Shown here: in pieces, positions 1 through 9,218 of the stretch
Position numbering within the stretch: position 1 is the stretch's first letter
How the letters are laid out: every line of letters starts with the position of its first letter
Source of the DNA: Botryosphaeria dothidea
Taxonomy: Eukaryota; Ascomycota; Dothideomycetes; Botryosphaeriales; Botryosphaeriaceae
DNA: 10,240 bases
Assembly (NCBI GenBank): GCA_011503125.2
Contig: WWBZ02000081.1
Span: 1-10,240 of the forward strand
Reading direction: 5' to 3'
Notes under the pieces: generated by a model
What the model saw: the letters and a program-made list of their open reading frames with translations, nothing else
Told to the model about the DNA's origin: nothing
Database searches by the model: none
Position numbers and translations under genes: made by a program

Positions 1-1
1 A

Positions 2-1875
2 TCGTGGCTCGGCGCACCTAGTCTTTTTGTGTACGACTGTTCCGATGCAGGCCTGATCATCCAAAACTTCAACAAGTTTGCTGAAAAGCACGAGCAAGAG
101 AATGCCGAGTTGCTGAGAAGGGAGCCCAATGCTGAAATTATGGATTTCAGCGATTGCATTCATCCTTGCGGCCTGCAGGGAAAAGGAAACCCTGCCCACT
201 AATCCCGACCTTCCTGCTGACGTATTCACATCCTGCCTAACCAACACCTATTGAAATGGCTGTTCGGTTCTTCATTCTGCAAAACCCTCTTCCGACAGGC
301 ATTACCCTCCAGGATGCGGCCAACATCCCAGGTCGTGTTTCAGAAAGGCGCACTCCGATTGGCGAGCTCAACTGGATTTTTACTGCCATCACTGATACTA
401 TTGCATGGAATTCTTTATCAAAGCCTCTCTTCAAGAAGCTTTTTCGGCAGGATCTCATGGTCGCGGCCCTTTTCCGAAACTTCCTCCTGGCGCAACGTAT
501 CATGAGAGTCTATCACTGCCATCCTCAATGTTACCCTGAAATCCCTGAGACTCACGACCATCCACTCTGGAAGAGTTGGGACCTTGCGGTGGAAATGATA
601 CTTGCTCAGCTCCCCAATCTGATTGCTGCCGAGCGCGGAGAGAAGCAATACGAATACCAGCATTCCAATTTCTTTGCCGAGCAGCTGACCGCTTTCGAGG
701 TCTACCTCGATCAAGGCGGTGCAATGGAGCAAAGGGTACCCGAGCAGCTTCCTATCGTCCTGCAGGTCCTCCTGAGTCAAGTCCATCGTCTGCGTGCCTT
801 GATACTGCTCAGCAAGTTCCTCGACCTTGGCCCCTGGGCCGTGAACCTGGCGTTGAGCATCGGCATTTTCCCTTACGTCCTGAAACTATTACAATCGCAA
901 GCCATGGAACTCAAGCCTGTCATGGTTTTCATCTGGGCTCGCATCCTGGCAGTGGACCAATCCTGCCAGACGGATCTTTTGAAGGACAATGGGTACACAT
1001 ATTTCATCAGCATCCTCAACCCCAACTCAGGCATCCCTATTGGAAACCAGAGCGAGCACCGCGCTATGTGCGCATTCATCGTGGCCATGTTCTGTAAAGA
1101 CTTCCATCAAGGTCAAGTCGTCCTCACTGAGCCCTGAGGTTTTCGAGAGCTGCCTCGGCCATCTTGGAGATCTTCACAACCCTCTTCTACGGCAGTGGTC
1201 ATGTCTTTGTCTAAGCATGCTTTGGGTCGATTACCCCGAAGCTAAGTGGACTGGTATCCAGGTCCAGGCACACCAACGTCTGCTTTTCCTCAGAACGGAC
1301 CCAGTTGCTGAAGTCAGAGCCTCCATGCTCCATGCGCTCACCACTTTCTTGGGTATTCCTGATGTCACGCCTCAAGTCGCACAGATAGAGGAGTCGATTG
1401 CGGGCAACTTGCTCTTCATGGCTCATGACGGTAACAGCATGGTTCGGAAAGAGCTGCTCGTCTTCTTCTCTACATTTGTCGCTCGTTACGACAACAAATT
1501 TGTCGTCGCCGCCTTCAAACAACTACAAGAAGAGCGGAACGCGCTTCGAAAGCCGCACGACGGTGCAGACGTCAATGGTGATGCGCACCTCATTGGAGCT
1601 CGGTCCAGTCCACAAGATGGGTTCTGAGTCACCTGGTGGTTTGCCTCAGAACACTGTGTTTTCCGCAATGTGGAAGGATATCTTGATCCTTTCCGTTGAT
1701 CCTCACCCAGAAGTCGCGGACAATGCTTGCGTCATTGTTGACTATGTACTGAACGCAGTGCTGGAGTCGCCTCTCGCATCTTATGCACAGCTCTGATGGA
1801 CGAGATTGCCCAACTCAGTGCCGAAGCTAAAAAGAAGGCGCCTCGTAGCTCATATGCTGACCAATCTCATTCCCA
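2..1875 (+). CDS. kog1: Raptor/Kog1 (TORC1 scaffold) middle fragment, frameshifted, truncated at both ends
   Basis: Raptor (Kog1/Mip1) is the TORC1 subunit that presents substrates to TOR kinase. The fragment opens with SWLGAPSLFVYDCSDAG, the end of the caspase-like N-terminal conserved domain. The HEAT-repeat region follows, with landmarks such as PADVFTSCLT, IGELNWIFTAITDTIAW, HDHPLWKSWDLA, NPLLRQWSCLC, MLWVDYPEAKW, VRASMLHALT and VDPHPEVADNA. The longest uninterrupted stretch is 256-1137. The reading frame breaks near 164 and 241 (extra C each), 1120 (extra C), between 1565 and 1620 (one extra base) and near 1790 (one missing base), yet conserved residues continue across each break. Similarity fades after LMDEIAQLSAEAKKKAPRSS at about 1790-1850. 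The C-terminal WD40 propeller expected of the family is absent, because P450 sequence begins at about 1880. The 5' part lies outside the window. Family assignment is strong. Whether this copy is functional cannot be told. Confidence 0.93.
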
Positions 1876-1878
1876 CAT

Positions 1879-2383
1879 CATCAACGAGGTGCTCCGCCTG
1901 CGGCCCCCTGTCCCCAGCGGCCTCTCGCGGACCGCACCGCCCGAAGGGCTGCGCATCGACGACGTCTTCGTTCCGGCGGCACCGTCATGTCCATCCCGGC
2001 GCACACCATCCAGCGCGACCCGCGGTACTTCGAGGATCCGGACGAGTTCTATCCCGAGAGGTGGAGCGCGCTGAGCACGGAGACGGCGCCGTTCCTGGCG
2101 TTCTCGCGAGGTAAGGAAAACCAACTCTGACATCCCTTCGCAGACATAGAGAAATGGATGCTGAGATGAATTCTATAGGCGTGACCAACTGCGCCGGCAA
2201 GCAGTTTTGCGCGGATGGAACTCCGTGCTTCTATCTCGAAGATTTGCCCTCGGCTTCGACCTTCGTCTGGCGGATGACGGCACGCCTGCCTTCTTCGAGA
2301 AGAACCAACGGGACACGTTCACGCTGACTCTGCCGCCGCTGAATGCCGTGTTTGAGACGAGGACTCCGGGGCAGAGGGAATGA
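1879..2383 (+). pseudogene. Cytochrome P450 monooxygenase, C-terminal third only, frameshifted
   Basis: P450s are heme-thiolate monooxygenases, usually anchored in the ER membrane in fungi. Only the C-terminal portion (about 145 residues) is present. It begins at the K-helix, IINEVLRLRPPVPSG, whose E-V-L-R is the ExxR motif. IPAHTIQRDPRYF and the DPDEFYPERW meander follow, then the heme loop FSRG/VTNCAGK with its cysteine ligand, split by an intron. The C-terminus reads FALGFDLRLADDG and NQRDTFTLTLPPL and stops at TGA 2381-2383. One G is missing near 1975 (PAAP where PGGT is expected), and extra bases sit near 2207 and 2236. About two thirds of a normal 500-residue P450, including the membrane anchor and I-helix, is missing. 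The fragment is visibly more GC-rich than the raptor sequence before it. The CYP family cannot be named. It is either a real 5'-truncated remnant or half of an assembly chimera. Confidence 0.88.
2111..2178 (+). other. Intron in the P450 heme-binding loop
   Basis: A 68-nt interval starts with GTAAGG after the codons for FSR plus one base and ends with TATAG before GCGTGACC. Removing it restores the heme motif F-S-R-G-V-T-N-C-A-G. A CTGAC branch-like element lies at about 2126-2130. A second AG at about 2144 would give an intron too short to be likely and would not restore the motif. Confidence 0.8.
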
Positions 2384-3425
2384 CCGTAGCAGCGAACATT
2401 GAGGGCGGCTGAAATATCCATCAAAGAGCACTGTTCATCGGCTGCTGAATCACAAAGATTGTCGTACCAGTTGCCGTGAAAGCTAATGACGAGAGAGAAA
2501 GCGCTACCCTATTCCAGACTTTCGTGAACTTCATCTTCTTCATCAACACTAACGGTGACCCACATTTGACAGCAACATCTTGGCCCCCATACTCCAGTCC
2601 CACTCTTTTTCAGCTCCGTGGAACCTCCACCCCCCTTGGCCCAAGCTTGTAGTAGATTATCGAAAAATATTGGCAAGAAAAATCTCAGGGAGAGCCGTAT
2701 TACTTGATTTCCCACTTCGACTTGCGGCAAACTCTTCGCGGACGAAGAATTCGAGGTCGATCGTGACATCTCTTCTCTTTTTCTTTTTCTTCTCCAATCA
2801 AGTCTGCCCTGAATAAATCCGCTGCCCCAGCAACAAGTGACTTCGGATGCGTGAGCGACGGATGGCTCAGTCATTGTCGAAAGCCCCGGACCTGGGTGGC
2901 ATCGTCGGCTACGAATCCGTGGAAACGGGGTGCTAAGCAATTCAGAGAACTAGCCAACGCCTTCGTCCTATTTATCGTTTAAAAATGGATGTCGTTAGAT
3001 AGGGGTCGTTCTGACGCAGTGGAATTGGTGCGCCTGCATAGCTGAAAAGCTCAAAATCAGTAGTCTTCGAGGGGGCTTCAGGGAGAGACTCGTAGGATAA
3101 CAAAGGAGGGATAATCAAAATTAAGGCGTCTTCGTCATTCATTCGATGTCATTATTGTCAGTCACAGCCCCGTATTGAAACCAGAACAAACTTACATTCC
3201 AATTTCTGTGAGCCTGTGCCAGGATAACTTATTAGAAAAAGCCTGTGTGTTGGCAGCCAAAGTCCGCCTCGTGGGGAACCAGCGTATAAAAATCGATGGC
3301 ATTCTGTGATGACCAAGCGCCGTCCCCGCTCCTTAAATTGCTGGAAATCCCGCTTAAGAAATAGCAGAAATGCGCCCGAAAACTCCAAGCTGAAGCTGGC
3401 CAGTAGTCCTCCTTTTTTTCCATCG
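2384..3425. other. Convergent intergenic region, no supported gene
   Basis: This 1.04-kb gap separates the 3' ends of the plus-strand P450 fragment and the minus-strand histidine kinase, so it should hold two terminator/3'UTR regions. I see no conserved protein, tRNA or repeat. Notable composition includes a C/T-rich tract at about 2765-2795, an AATAAA hexamer at about 2813, and a TATAAAAA string at about 3284 on the plus strand. Open stretches here, the longest 143 codons on the minus strand at 2509-2940, have low-complexity, Ser- and Lys/Arg-rich translations and no recognisable motif. Confidence 0.6.
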
Positions 3426-6400
3426 TCATTGTCTCTTCAATTTTCCAAACAAAACACCCTCCAGTCGTTTCAACGGCACCGGCTTGATTAAGAATTCGTC
3501 CATCCCGCTTGCAAAAGCCTCCTGCTGACTCTCTGCACTACCCAGTCCCGTCAGTGCTAGAATCTTTGTATGCCGCAGTTCTCCATCACCACAGCTCATT
3601 CGCTCCCAAGCTCTTATCTCCCTCGTAGCCTCAAACCCGTTCATCACAGGCATACTGACGTCCATCAATACGTAATCGAAGTGCCCATCCCCTTTCTTGA
3701 ACTCGGCGACTGCATCGCGGCCATTTGGTGCGGTCATGAATGTGCAATTGAGCTTTTTGGCGTAGGTGGTGAGAATGCGGAGGTTGATAGGGTTGTCTTC
3801 GACCAGAAGAAGATTTAAGCGTGGCTTGTCCGGTGCATCTGGCGACGAGGATGATGGCGGTGCAGGTGGTTGAGTGGTCCGGTTGCTAGGGGACGGTGAG
3901 GGTGGTGACGGAGGCCGATCAGCCAGGGAGCGGATAGGGGCCTGCAGCTTTGGCGGAGGTGCAAGGTTGAAATCAGTTGGTGCTGGGAGAGAGATGGCTG
4001 TCGAACCTTCACGGTATGGTATTTCAATGTGACTAGTGGGTGGGGGGCTGTTGAGATCTAACGGGGAGGTAACAGGCTGTCCGGATGCTATGCGGTGCTG
4101 GCGACGCAGAGCTGCTTTTAGGGCTGTTTTGACTTTCTTCGGCCCGAAGGGCTGTTGGAGTAATGTAGCTTCGCAGAAGGCGCCGATTTCCATTTGAATT
4201 GGAGTGGGTGGCGCTGTGCAGAGCACTATGACAGCTCCTTTGATATCCCTGAGCCTGTCCTTAGGTTCCTGCTCAAGCTGACAGGCATGGAGCATGCAGA
4301 AGTCCGCGGTGCAACTATCTCCAACACTGCTGGCTGGAAGAACCTCCAAGTCGTACCAGGTTTGAGCAGTGTAAACTGCGTTGGAAAGAAGCATTTCTGC
4401 TTCGTCGCCGGGTTCCGATGGGTGGGTAGACTTTAGTGCCATGATGGTTTTTCCCCGCAATAAATGGCCGATCTTCTCCATGGATTGCGCTCACTCTTGA
4501 TCTTCGGAGTGACACTCTCTGCACTGAAAGGAACGGGAATAGTCACCTGGACAAGAGTGCCAACGTTAACTTCGCTCTTGATGTCGACTTTACCGCCTAG
4601 GTGAGTCACGAGGTGATGCACAATAGACAGGCCCAATCCGGTACCGCTAACCAATGTATCTTCCTGCGCATATGGCGTGAAAAGCCGGTACTTCAGATAC
4701 TCGGGGCTGATCCCACGGCCGCTGTCCCTTTACCGAAAAGCAGATGTGACGTTCTGGAGGGGGCGGGTTATCCTCAGTCAGCGACGAAGGTTGCTGCTTC
4801 GGAGTATCCACTTGTTTCAGGCTGATTTCGATAGTTCCTTGGCTCGTGTATTTGAGGGCATTTCCGACGAGATTCAGGACGATTCTCCTCCAGGCGCCGG
4901 GCTCGGTGTATATACGCCAGTTGTTGCGCTTTTCAATATCCATGGTCAGCAACACTCGATTGCGGTCTTCTTCGGGATACGTGCTCAATTTCGACCTTGA
5001 CGGCTGTCGAGCATGCAACCGGATTCCTGCGGTTTCCAGCTTGGAGCTTGTTTGCGCAGCATGACCAAGATGGGCGCCCACGACGACTTCCTGGACCAAA
5101 AGCACTCAAGTCGGTGGTCTTCGATAGACTGCAGTGCTCGTTCCTTGCTCCTGCTAACTCCCCTGCTTCCCGTAGGGCTTCCGGATGATCTTCGCCGTCT
5201 CGTGAGATGGTTGATTTTGGCGAAGTCGAGCAGGTGGTCCATGGTCTCCAACAAAGTTGTTCCGCATACCTCAACCATCTCGGCCAACGACAATCTTTCC
5301 TCGTCGAGACCTGTCTGCTTCATGAGCTCAGTACTCGCGAGGATGCCGTGGAGCGGCGAACGTAGTTCGTGGGAAATGGACGAGATAAAATTAGACTTCG
5401 CGTGGCTAACGTTCATGGCCTCGATCCGGGACACTTCGTTCATAATCGAATTACTGAAGGCCGAAATGTACACCATGTCGTCGGATGTGAAGACACGGTT
5501 TGACCTGTTAGACCATCCAAAGGCGGCGGCGTGCCATCCCTCCTTTTGGTAATCCCATAGTGGCAGGAACAAAATTGATCGAGCTGAATCAAGATCTGAA
5601 ACAGTTGTCCAGCATCCCCTCCATCCCTCCCAAGGTCGTCGACTTCGTCAGCGAAGAAAAATGCTGCCTTGAGGATGGGCTCGTAGGAGCCGTTGAAGGA
5701 ACAATTCCGGGACGTTAGATCCGCTCATACCTGGCTCTTGTTCAGAATTTGCAGATGCCCCAAGTACCTCACACGTTTTGGAAGACTTTGTTGTCTGTGC
5801 AATGGGTAAGTTCATTGGACCATTGGCACTTCTGGCGTTCAGTCGCGTGGAAAACCCGCTGGGGGATGCGTCCAGAAATACTATGCCGTCCATATCCGTC
5901 GCTTCTTGAATGAGAGTCGCCGCACGGGAAAAGGCATCAGAAACGGTGCCCGTTCTGGACTCAGGGAGCAACGTTCGAGACGGGGTGGAAGGATGTATTG
6001 CTGAATTTGTCTGGGCATTCTGATCGTTACAAAGACCGTCAAAGGGATCCGGTCTCGGGTTCGGGCTCGGTGTTGTTAATTTTGTTTCCAACGAGTCATC
6101 CGAGGTGGAGGCCGGATTTTACCTCCGGTGAGCGGCGACCAGATGCGGGTCCCTCAGACATGTCTGAGTCGGACGAAGGACTCGTAACAGGCACATCTGC
6201 CGATTGCCAGTCCTCCGCAGAGATTTTCTCCTCGAAGGCCTGCATGGTGGTGTTTTCTTCGACGTACAAACACAGACTGTTGACCAAGCGCTCCAAACGC
6301 TTATGCTGTTCCTGCATCTTCACAAGCTCGATGTGATCCATGATAGCCTGAGCTATGTCCTCTAGCACGGCGACGGCAGCATCATCGAAGTCATCGCGGG

Positions 6401-7063
6401 GACGACTATCGATCACGGAGTAGGAGCCGATGCAGATGCCCGAGGAGGTGCGCAAGGGCACCTCCAGATAGGAACGCATGTGTGGCCAGCCGCGCACATA
6501 AGGACGATCGACATATTCGGGCTGATCCCGAAGGTCGCGAATGCAATAACTCGAATAGTCAGCCTTTACATTTGGGGTTGAGATGGCGGACTGGCCGGTG
6601 AGGTCAGTGAAGGCATGGATGGTGTTTCGGGCATATGCCCCATCCGATGTCCAAAGCAACGACACCCAGGTAAAGAGGATCCCGGGCTGGTTGGACGAGT
6701 CATAGTAGGACAGCGAGCGTGTTTGCCTCAGCTATGATGTACTGCTGGCTGCGGTCAATAAGAGAGACAAAGGCACGGTCGCACTGAAGCCTCAGCGGGC
6801 CCAACTGCGCGAGCGCCGTGAGAGTGGCATCGCGAGCGGGCGCAGGCGCCCGGGGCACCGGGATCGCAGAGGGAGCTGGTAGAAGGTTGTGGTAGTATCC
6901 CGAGGGAGCCGAAATAGCTGTATAGGACGGGCTAGGATCAGCTGGGGCGTAGGTGCCGGGGAGACGGATATGGAAAGCGGCGATGCTCACCTGGCAGCTT
7001 CTTGACACGGGCACGCTCAGCCTCTTGATCCACTGGCGGGTTGAGGAGTGGATTTGTGGGCAT
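3426..7063 (-). CDS. GAF-domain hybrid histidine kinase with C-terminal receiver, frameshifted
   Basis: This is a two-component hybrid sensor kinase, expected to autophosphorylate on His, pass phosphate to its own receiver Asp and then to an Ypd1-type phosphotransfer protein. The start is ATG 7063-7061 (MPTNPLLNPPVDQEAERARV), followed by one intron and then QLGPLRLQCDRAFVSLIDR and the GAF domain (RDLRDQPEYV, VPLRTSSGICIGSYSVIDSR). A linker GAF-like segment (FSRAATLIQEATDMDGIVF) and LFLPLWDYQKEGW come next. The H-box SHELRSPLHG has its His at 5369-5371. The ATPase core shows NLVGNALKYT (N), DSGRGI (G1), LFTPYAQ (F) and GTGLGLSIV (G2). A Pro/Ser-rich linker leads to the receiver LLVEDN, LMDVSMP (Asp at 3660-3662), ALTG and IKP, with stop at 3428-3426. 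The length of about 1,190 residues is normal for such kinases. Eight one-base shifts lie near 6723, 6100, 5659, 5595, 5200, 5095, 4740 and 4490. No catalytic residue is lost. The ligand is unknown and I do not assign a group number. Confidence 0.92.
6918..6990 (-). other. Intron near the 5' end of the histidine kinase gene
   Basis: On the minus strand the 73-nt interval begins GTGAGC after the codons for KKLP plus one base, contains a CTGAT branch-like sequence, and ends CTATACAG. Removal joins VKKLP to AISAPSGYYHNLLPAP in frame. This is a typical small ascomycete intron. Confidence 0.75.
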
Positions 7064-7234
7064 TGTGAGGAGTTGGAGGAGCGGCGGAGGGATCAGGCAG
7101 AGGCGAGAGAGAGCGGGTATGGGGAGCGCAAACCCTCTTGATCGGGAGGCCGGGCTGCGGCTGCATGGGCCACCCGGCCATGCAGACTCATTGCTTTGCG
7201 TCTGGGGTTGCGAGGGATGCAGATGTGTTGGAGT

Positions 7235-7250
7235 GATCGCGGATCGAGAT
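7235..7250. promoter_or_regulatory. GATC repeat cluster resembling a White Collar light-response element
   Basis: The sequence GATCGCGGATCGAGAT carries two GATCG cores 7 bp apart, the second extending to GATCGA. Closely spaced GATC-type motifs are known binding sites of the Neurospora White Collar complex. Here they lie upstream of a WC-2-like gene and a sensor kinase. The match is short, so function is inference. Confidence 0.3.
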
Positions 7251-7548
7251 AACATCGCGGGTAGGGCCCTCGGAGCGCCGTCCGGCCCAATCGGCAGCGG
7301 CGCGTCGACTGAGTGTGCGCACCTGCTTCGTGCCTATAAATCGACAGCGCCGTGTGAAGCATCAGCTGCGCCGTTGCTGTGTCCTGGACGCGGTCGTGGC
7401 ATCTGTACGGCCTTCTCCCCGTGACCCTGGGCAAGCAATTGCGCGGCGCCGAGTGCCTTGTCTGCAGGTGGTCAGGTGAGGGGCAATCCCCCGAGTCAGG
7501 CAACAGAGCTGATATCCACCGTCGCCTGAGTCGGCTCAGTCAGCGTGC

Positions 7549-7573
7549 TGACGGAAGTTTAACTTCCACGTCA
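7549..7573. promoter_or_regulatory. Palindrome with flanking TGACG/CGTCA half-sites
   Basis: A perfect inverted repeat GGAAGTT-T-AACTTCC occupies 7553-7567. It is flanked by TGACG (7549-7553) and CGTCA (7569-7573), so the symmetry extends with a 2-nt bulge. TGACG is a half-site for CREB/ATF-type bZIP factors. The placement in the shared promoter suggests an operator for a dimeric factor, but no binding protein is known. Confidence 0.35.
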
Positions 7574-7631
7574 AAGCAGGTGCGAAGCTTCCCGCGCCTT
7601 CACTGCAGGCGCCCGTCGCTTAACCCGCCCG

Positions 7632-7638
7632 TGACGTA
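7632..7638 (+). promoter_or_regulatory. CRE-like TGACGTA
   Basis: TGACGTA matches seven bases of the CREB/ATF (bZIP) consensus TGACGT(C/A)A. It lies about 390 bp upstream of the WC-2-like start. Short motif only. Confidence 0.25.
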
Positions 7639-7868
7639 TTCTTTTCTTCACCGCGCCGGCCCGCGCCAAGGCCTCTAAGGGTCCGAAAGGGTCCTCTTTC
7701 GATTCATACCAGTTCTCGATTTTCCCAGCGCTGATGCATGCGTCTTCCCTCCGATGCCGACCACCCGATGCCTGACACCGTTGCTCCGGCGATCTCGCCC
7801 TCCGATATGGAAATTTGTGGCTTTCTTTGCCACTGTCCGCCCCATATTCTCTCCACAAGCCACACCAA

Positions 7869-7876
7869 TGACGTCG
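7869..7876 (+). promoter_or_regulatory. CRE-like TGACGTCG overlapping a CCAAT box
   Basis: TGACGTCG differs from the full palindromic CRE (TGACGTCA) at the last base. Its first T is the last base of a CCAAT pentamer at 7865-7869. It lies about 150 bp upstream of the WC-2-like ATG, a normal distance for a fungal promoter element or 5'UTR. Confidence 0.3.
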
Positions 7877-8019
7877 ATTCAATCCGGATCTGCGCCATGT
7901 GTTCCTGAGATACTCGCCTCACCACTGCTGTCCCTTCCTCGCCTTAAGAATTACGTCGTCTCCGGTCTCCGCGACAAGACCCCAAATGCCTCGTCAACTC
8001 TCGTGCCATTGCGGCCACC

Positions 8020-9218
8020 ATGACCAGCGCCTACTCCAGTCCACACGAAGACGATGATTTCGACTTCCCCTTGCCGACTACCAACGCCAGCATCATCACC
8101 CAGCGCCGCGACGATTCCTCGCCGGCCCTCCGCCCTCGACGACATTGTACTATCGTCCCTCGACTCGCTGCACTTCATTCTCTCGCCTACCACCACCATC
8201 CTCCGCGTCTCCACCAATTGCCTCTCAATCCTCGGCTGCGAGCCCAACCTCCTTCTTGGCCAGCGTCTTGCTGCCCTCATCCACCGCGACGATGCCCCCG
8301 TCTTCAACAACGAGATTCACGATGCTCTCTCCAGTGCGTCGTCTTTCCGCTTCCACTGCCGCATCCGCAGCGTCGTGACCGCAGACCGCACACATTCCGC
8401 TTTCGAGCTGCTCGGCCACTACCAGGGTCACCCCGCCGGCCACACTGTCTCCGCTACAGTTGATGATGCCACCCCCTGGTATTTTCTCCATAATAGCGCG
8501 CCCCTCAGTCACTAAAAGAGGACACGAGTTAGACGGAATGCTGGAACTGAAGGTTGAGCAGATACGGTTGGTGCGGAGAATCGAGGATCTCCAGAAGCAA
8601 CTAGTGGCCGAGATGGACGAGGAAGATTTGCCGGAGGAGGAGGGCAGCAAGTTTGCACGCGTGGGAAGGGCTGGCGTTTCCTCGGACAGAGGGACTTCGA
8701 GATCGCGCAGTAGCCCTCCAAGGATGGGTTCCAACAGTCCGAACGACCAAGGCCGTGTCGTCAGGCCCGTCGTCCAAGGCTGAAAATGGGAGATATCGGC
8801 ATCCCGTTCCTCCTCAGATCCAGGGACTCCTACACATCCACCAAATCGACGGATACCGAGAGACTGACGAAGCGGAAGTTTCGGGCAGGAAATACCGCTG
8901 CTCTAGGTGTGGAAGGACGGACTCGCCTGAGTGGCGGAGAGGTCCCGAAGGGCCCAAAACTCTTGTGTAATGCTTGTGGCCGTAAGTTTACGTGTGCTCA
9001 GCAGACTTGGGCGCTAACCACTTTTCATAGTTATGTATTCAAAGGCAAAACGGAGAGACGAGAAGAAATTAGAGCAGCAGTCAGAGACGAGTCGGGAAGA
9101 AGACAAAGGCACAACATACAAATGGGATTTTCCCCACCGGTCAAAAAAGACGCATCGCCGTGAGCATAGCGGTAAACGCATAAGCTTTTTACTTAGACTT
9201 AAGGCTCTGCCGACCTGA
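8020..9218 (+). CDS. wc-2: White Collar-2-like PAS/GATA-zinc-finger transcription factor, frameshifted
   Basis: WC-2 is the non-photosensory partner of WC-1 in the light-responsive White Collar complex. It binds DNA with a GATA finger and WC-1 with a PAS domain. The ATG at 8020 sits in a strong CCACCATGAC context. An acidic N-terminus (MTSAYSSPHEDDDFDFPL) leads to a PAS domain at about 8140-8430 (LDSLHFILSPTTTILRVSTN, LLGQRLAALIHRDD, FHCRIRS). The WC-2-type segment ARPSVTKRGHELDGML and a predicted helix VEQIRLVRRIEDLQKQL follow, then GDIGIPFLLRSRDS. The finger from 8899 is CSRCGRTDSPEW to CNACG, with C-x2-C-x18-C-x2-C spacing as in fungal White Collar proteins. An intron splits the last finger turn. 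Beyond it come LMYSKAKRRDEKK and a basic tail to TGA 9216-9218. Frame breaks lie near 8125, 8450-8490 and 8964 (extra base) and near 8775 and 8890 (missing base). At roughly 380 residues it is shorter than Neurospora WC-2 (about 530). Fungal GATA regulators without PAS are excluded by the PAS region. Confidence 0.88.
8982..9030 (+). other. Intron inside the GATA finger of the WC-2-like gene
   Basis: GTAAGT at 8982 starts a 49-nt interval with a CTAAC branch-like sequence and a TTTTCATAG 3' end. Splicing joins CNACG-L to MYSKAKRRDEKK. Reading through instead destroys the family-typical residues after CNACGL. Confidence 0.85.

Larger units (their letters stand above)
7064..8019. promoter_or_regulatory. 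Divergent promoter region between the histidine kinase and the WC-2-like gene
   Basis: The 956-bp region lies between two start codons that point away from each other, so it must hold the 5'UTRs and promoters of both genes. It contains CCAAT at 7287-7291 and 7865-7869 and TATAAA at 7335-7340 on the plus strand. It also contains TGACGT motifs at 7632 and 7869, a GATC-repeat cluster at 7235 and a palindrome centred at 7560. Open stretches inside it show no conserved protein motif. The position as promoter follows from gene layout. The individual elements are matches to short motifs only. Confidence 0.7.

Noticed and set aside
576..1097. Long open frames overlapping the raptor fragment (also the minus-strand frame at 418-786)
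   Set aside because: They are shadows of the raptor frame at 256-1137, whose translation carries the family-conserved residues.
2840..2935. tRNA-like look of the GGATGGCTCAGTC and CTACGAATCC segments
   Set aside because: No acceptor stem or anticodon arm can be folded around them and the T-loop does not match GTTCGAATCC.
2509..2940. 143-codon open reading frame on the minus strand in the convergent gap
   Set aside because: Low-complexity Ser, Arg/Lys and Gly runs, part of it the reverse of a plus-strand C/T-rich tract, no recognised motif or domain, and one open frame of this size is not surprising by chance in a 10-kb window.
3284..3291. TATAAAAA as a promoter TATA box
   Set aside because: On the plus strand no plausible gene follows it. 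The only downstream gene is on the opposite strand and ends here.
5013..5552. 179-codon plus-strand open frame inside the histidine kinase
   Set aside because: It is antisense to the HisKA region with its clear H-box, and its own translation has no domain.
7041..7503. Open frames of about 130 codons on both strands in the divergent promoter
   Set aside because: GC-rich and without motifs, and they conflict with each other and with the clear start of the kinase at 7063.
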